Source: Zhihengliuella sp. ISTPL4 (GTDB taxonomy: Bacteria > Actinomycetota > Actinomycetes > Actinomycetales > Microbacteriaceae). From it: a stretch of DNA of 64,000 nt. Positions 62,192-64,000 of this stretch are shown one piece after another. The notes beneath the pieces are model-generated. The model made no database searches and was not told the origin of the DNA. It was given only the letters and a program-made list of their open reading frames with translations. Location: the NCBI RefSeq assembly GCF_002848265.1, contig NZ_CP025422.1:2138727-2202726 (forward strand), written 5' to 3'. Position numbers and translations under genes: made by a program. Every line of letters starts with the position of its first letter. Position 1 is the stretch's first letter.

Positions 62192-62907
62192 CCGGTCCCC
62201 TCTCCCCGCACGAGCGCTTCCCGCACCGCCGCGACGAGCCGCCTGCTCACCGGGAGCACGGCTGCACCGACGACGACCACGGGGTCCCCGCCCGACAGCC
62301 GCGCCTCGGTCACCGCATCAGCGCGAACGAGGGTGGAGCGGTGGACGCGCAGGAAGCCGACCGGCGCCCATCGCGCCTCGAGCTCGGAGAGCGGGATCCG
62401 CACGAGATGGCCGGGACCGTCGTCCTCGGTGTGCAATCGCGCGTAGTCGCCCTGCGCCTGCACCCAGCGCACGTCGCTCCGTCGGACGAACCGGACGGTC
62501 GCACCCACGGTGACCGGCAGCACCTCGTCCTCGCCGCGCGGTGCCGCCTCCTGGGCGACCACCCGGTCCACGGCGCTGCGCAGGCGTTCCCGCCGGACCG
62601 GCTTGAGGAGGTAGTCCGCCGCGCGCAGCTCGAACGCCTCGACCGCACGGGCCTCGTCGGCGGTGACGAACACGACGGCCGGCGGAACCGCGAGCCCGAG
62701 GAGCGCACGGGCGAGCTCGGTGCCGAGCAGGCCCGGCATGTGGATGTCGAGGAAGGCGATCCGCACCGCGCGCGCGGAGAGCTGACGGAGCGCGTCGGCA
62801 CCGTTGCCCGCCGTGAGGATCTCGCCGATGCGCGGATCGGCGCGCAGCAGGTGCACGAGCTCGTCGAGGGCCGGCTGCTCGTCGTCGGCGACGAGGATGT
62901 CGATCAT
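62188..62907 (-). CDS. LytTR-family response regulator
   Basis: A 239-residue regulator: receiver domain with DDEQPALDEL, phospho-acceptor in FLDIHMPG and a Lys in YLLKPVRRERL; C-terminal LytTR DNA-binding domain (VRFVRRSDVRWVQAQGDYARL ... FLRVHRSTLV). It binds DNA after phosphorylation by the sensor kinase encoded nine bases upstream. It is coupled by ATGA to the DUF485 gene, so it most likely activates the symporter operon. Confidence 0.94.
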   Translation of the reverse strand: MIDILVADDEQPALDELVHLLRADPRIGEILTAGNGADALRQLSARAVRIAFLDIHMPGLLGTELARALLGLAVPPAVVFVTADEARAVEAFELRAADYLLKPVRRERLRSAVDRVVAQEAAPRGEDEVLPVTVGATVRFVRRSDVRWVQAQGDYARLHTEDDGPGHLVRIPLSELEARWAPVGFLRVHRSTLVRADAVTEARLSGGDPVVVVGAAVLPVSRRLVAAVREALVRGEGTG

Positions 62908-62916
62908 GCCCGCTCC

Positions 62917-64000
62917 TCAGTCGTCGTCCGGGTCATGGAGGGGCTGCGATTTCGGGACTCGCATGCGCACCAGGGTACCCGCGCCGGCGTTGGTCTCGAC
63001 GACCAGACCGCCGCCGCTGCCGTAGACCTGGCGGAGGCGGGTGTCGACGTTCCGCAGGCCCACATGACCGCCCTCATCGCGCGCCGTCAGCAGCGCGCGC
63101 AGACTCTCGGGGTCCATGCCCACGCCGTCGTCCTCCACGAGGATCTCGGTGTGGGTGCCGTCGTCGCGGGAGGTGATGCGGATCTCGCCGCCGCCCTCCC
63201 CCGGCTCCAGGCCGTGCCGCACCGCGTTCTCCACGAGCGGCTGCACCGAGAGGAACGGGATGACCGTGGCGAGGGTCTCCGGCGCGATCTGCAGTGTCAC
63301 CCGCAGGCGATCGCCGAACCGGGCGCGCTCCAGTTCCAGATACGAGTGGATGCTGCCCAGCTCCTCCGCGAGCGTGGTGAACTCCCCGTGCCGACGGAAG
63401 GAGTAGCGCGTGAAGTCGGCGAACTCGAGCACGAGGTCACGGGCCCGGGCGGGGTCGGTCGTGATGAACGAGGCGATCGCGGTCAGGGCGTTGTAGATGA
63501 AGTGCGGGGAGATCTGGGCGCGCAAAGCCCGGAGCTCCGCCTCGGCGAGCTGGGTGCGGGAGGCCTCGAGTCCGCCGAGCTCGACCTGCGCCGCACACCA
63601 GTCGGCGACCTCCTCCGCCGCCCGCACGAGGGCAGCGCGCACCGGGGACGCGAAGGCGACGACCACCCCGACGATGATCCCGTCCACGAGGATGGGCGCG
63701 CCGACGGCCTCCAGATCGTCCGTCCGCGAAGGCGAGGGGAACACCTGACGCCGCCCCGACTCGCGCACCTGGGCGGCGATGCGCACGGCGGCGGACTCCA
63801 GCCCGTCCGCCGCGCCGTCGAGCGTGACCAGGTCGTCCGCGCCGACGATCGCGACCGCGGCGCTCCCCAACAGGGTGCGGAGGTGCCGGGCGGCCTTGAC
63901 GACGTCCGTTCCCGTCAGCCCGCCGCGGAGATGCGGGGCGGCGAGACTCGCCTGATGCAGGGCCCGCAACGCCCCCTGCTCCGCCTCGCTGCCGAGATCC
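62917..64000 (-). CDS. LytS-like sensor histidine kinase, 5' end off the window
   Basis: The frame is open to base 64000, so the start lies outside. The visible 360 residues contain a GAF-like sensor region, the H-box in QISPHFIYNALTAI, the N-box PLVENAVRHGLEPG, and the G-box segments DDGVGM and GGHVGLRNVDTRL. This is the HisKA_7TM/LytS type with an unusual H-box (HFIYN). It autophosphorylates and passes phosphate to the adjacent LytTR regulator. Related systems sense pyruvate or other carbon sources; the ligand here is unknown. Confidence 0.92.
   Translation of the reverse strand, partial: DLGSEAEQGALRALHQASLAAPHLRGGLTGTDVVKAARHLRTLLGSAAVAIVGADDLVTLDGAADGLESAAVRIAAQVRESGRRQVFPSPSRTDDLEAVGAPILVDGIIVGVVVAFASPVRAALVRAAEEVADWCAAQVELGGLEASRTQLAEAELRALRAQISPHFIYNALTAIASFITTDPARARDLVLEFADFTRYSFRRHGEFTTLAEELGSIHSYLELERARFGDRLRVTLQIAPETLATVIPFLSVQPLVENAVRHGLEPGEGGGEIRITSRDDGTHTEILVEDDGVGMDPESLRALLTARDEGGHVGLRNVDTRLRQVYGSGGGLVVETNAGAGTLVRMRVPKSQPLHDPDDD

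Overview
The window is very GC-rich, densely coded actinobacterial chromosome. Leaderless start signals, a non-mycobacterial type VII secretion locus (T7SS) and overall gene families fit a Microbacteriaceae genome, most probably Microbacterium-like (inference from gene content; no rRNA or marker gene is present to prove it). No tRNA, rRNA, CRISPR array, insertion sequence or phage was found.

Layout. 1-7.9 kb: housekeeping and metabolic genes (partial solute-binding lipoprotein, cation diffusion facilitator, dehalogenase-like hydrolase, glutaredoxin, aldehyde dehydrogenase, proline iminopeptidase, zinc metallopeptidase, malate dehydrogenase, degenerate resolvase-like protein). 8.0-10.3 kb (+): a compact cassette of a small WXG-like protein, a 369-residue WXG-headed protein and two nearly duplicate lipoproteins, which looks like a T7SS effector with immunity genes. 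10.3-30.5 kb: the T7SS itself. The minus strand carries two blocks. One is an EccD-like protein, FHA-RDD protein, EccC ATPase, small partner proteins, a glycine-zipper WXG protein and a PH-like membrane protein. The other is an EsxAB-like pair followed by several WXG-type substrates, a second mycosin and a lipoprotein. The plus strand carries eccD-eccB-mycP. EccE and EccA are not seen, while EccD and mycosin are each present twice.

30.5-46.1 kb (-): the actinobacterial kinase / fibronectin / MoxR / DUF58 / transglutaminase / FHA / PP2C cluster (the set called PFNA in Bifidobacterium), directly abutting and converging on the T7SS. It supplies a Ser/Thr kinase, phosphatase and FHA readers that could regulate secretion or the envelope. 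Its transglutaminase has lost the catalytic Cys and His.

46.2-64 kb: tag, an alcohol dehydrogenase, an acyl-CoA oxidase, an HTTM/DUF5819 (SdpB/SdpA-like) pair, a large repeat-containing surface protein with a LATTG sortase signal, recQ, a GNAT-like protein, pirin, an extragenic 82-bp repeat pair, and an acetate-type symporter operon controlled by a LytS/LytTR two-component system that runs off the right edge.

Seven genes carry a TANNNT hexamer exactly six bases before the start codon, the signature of leaderless transcripts; these include the first gene of the EccD-EccC operon and moxR.
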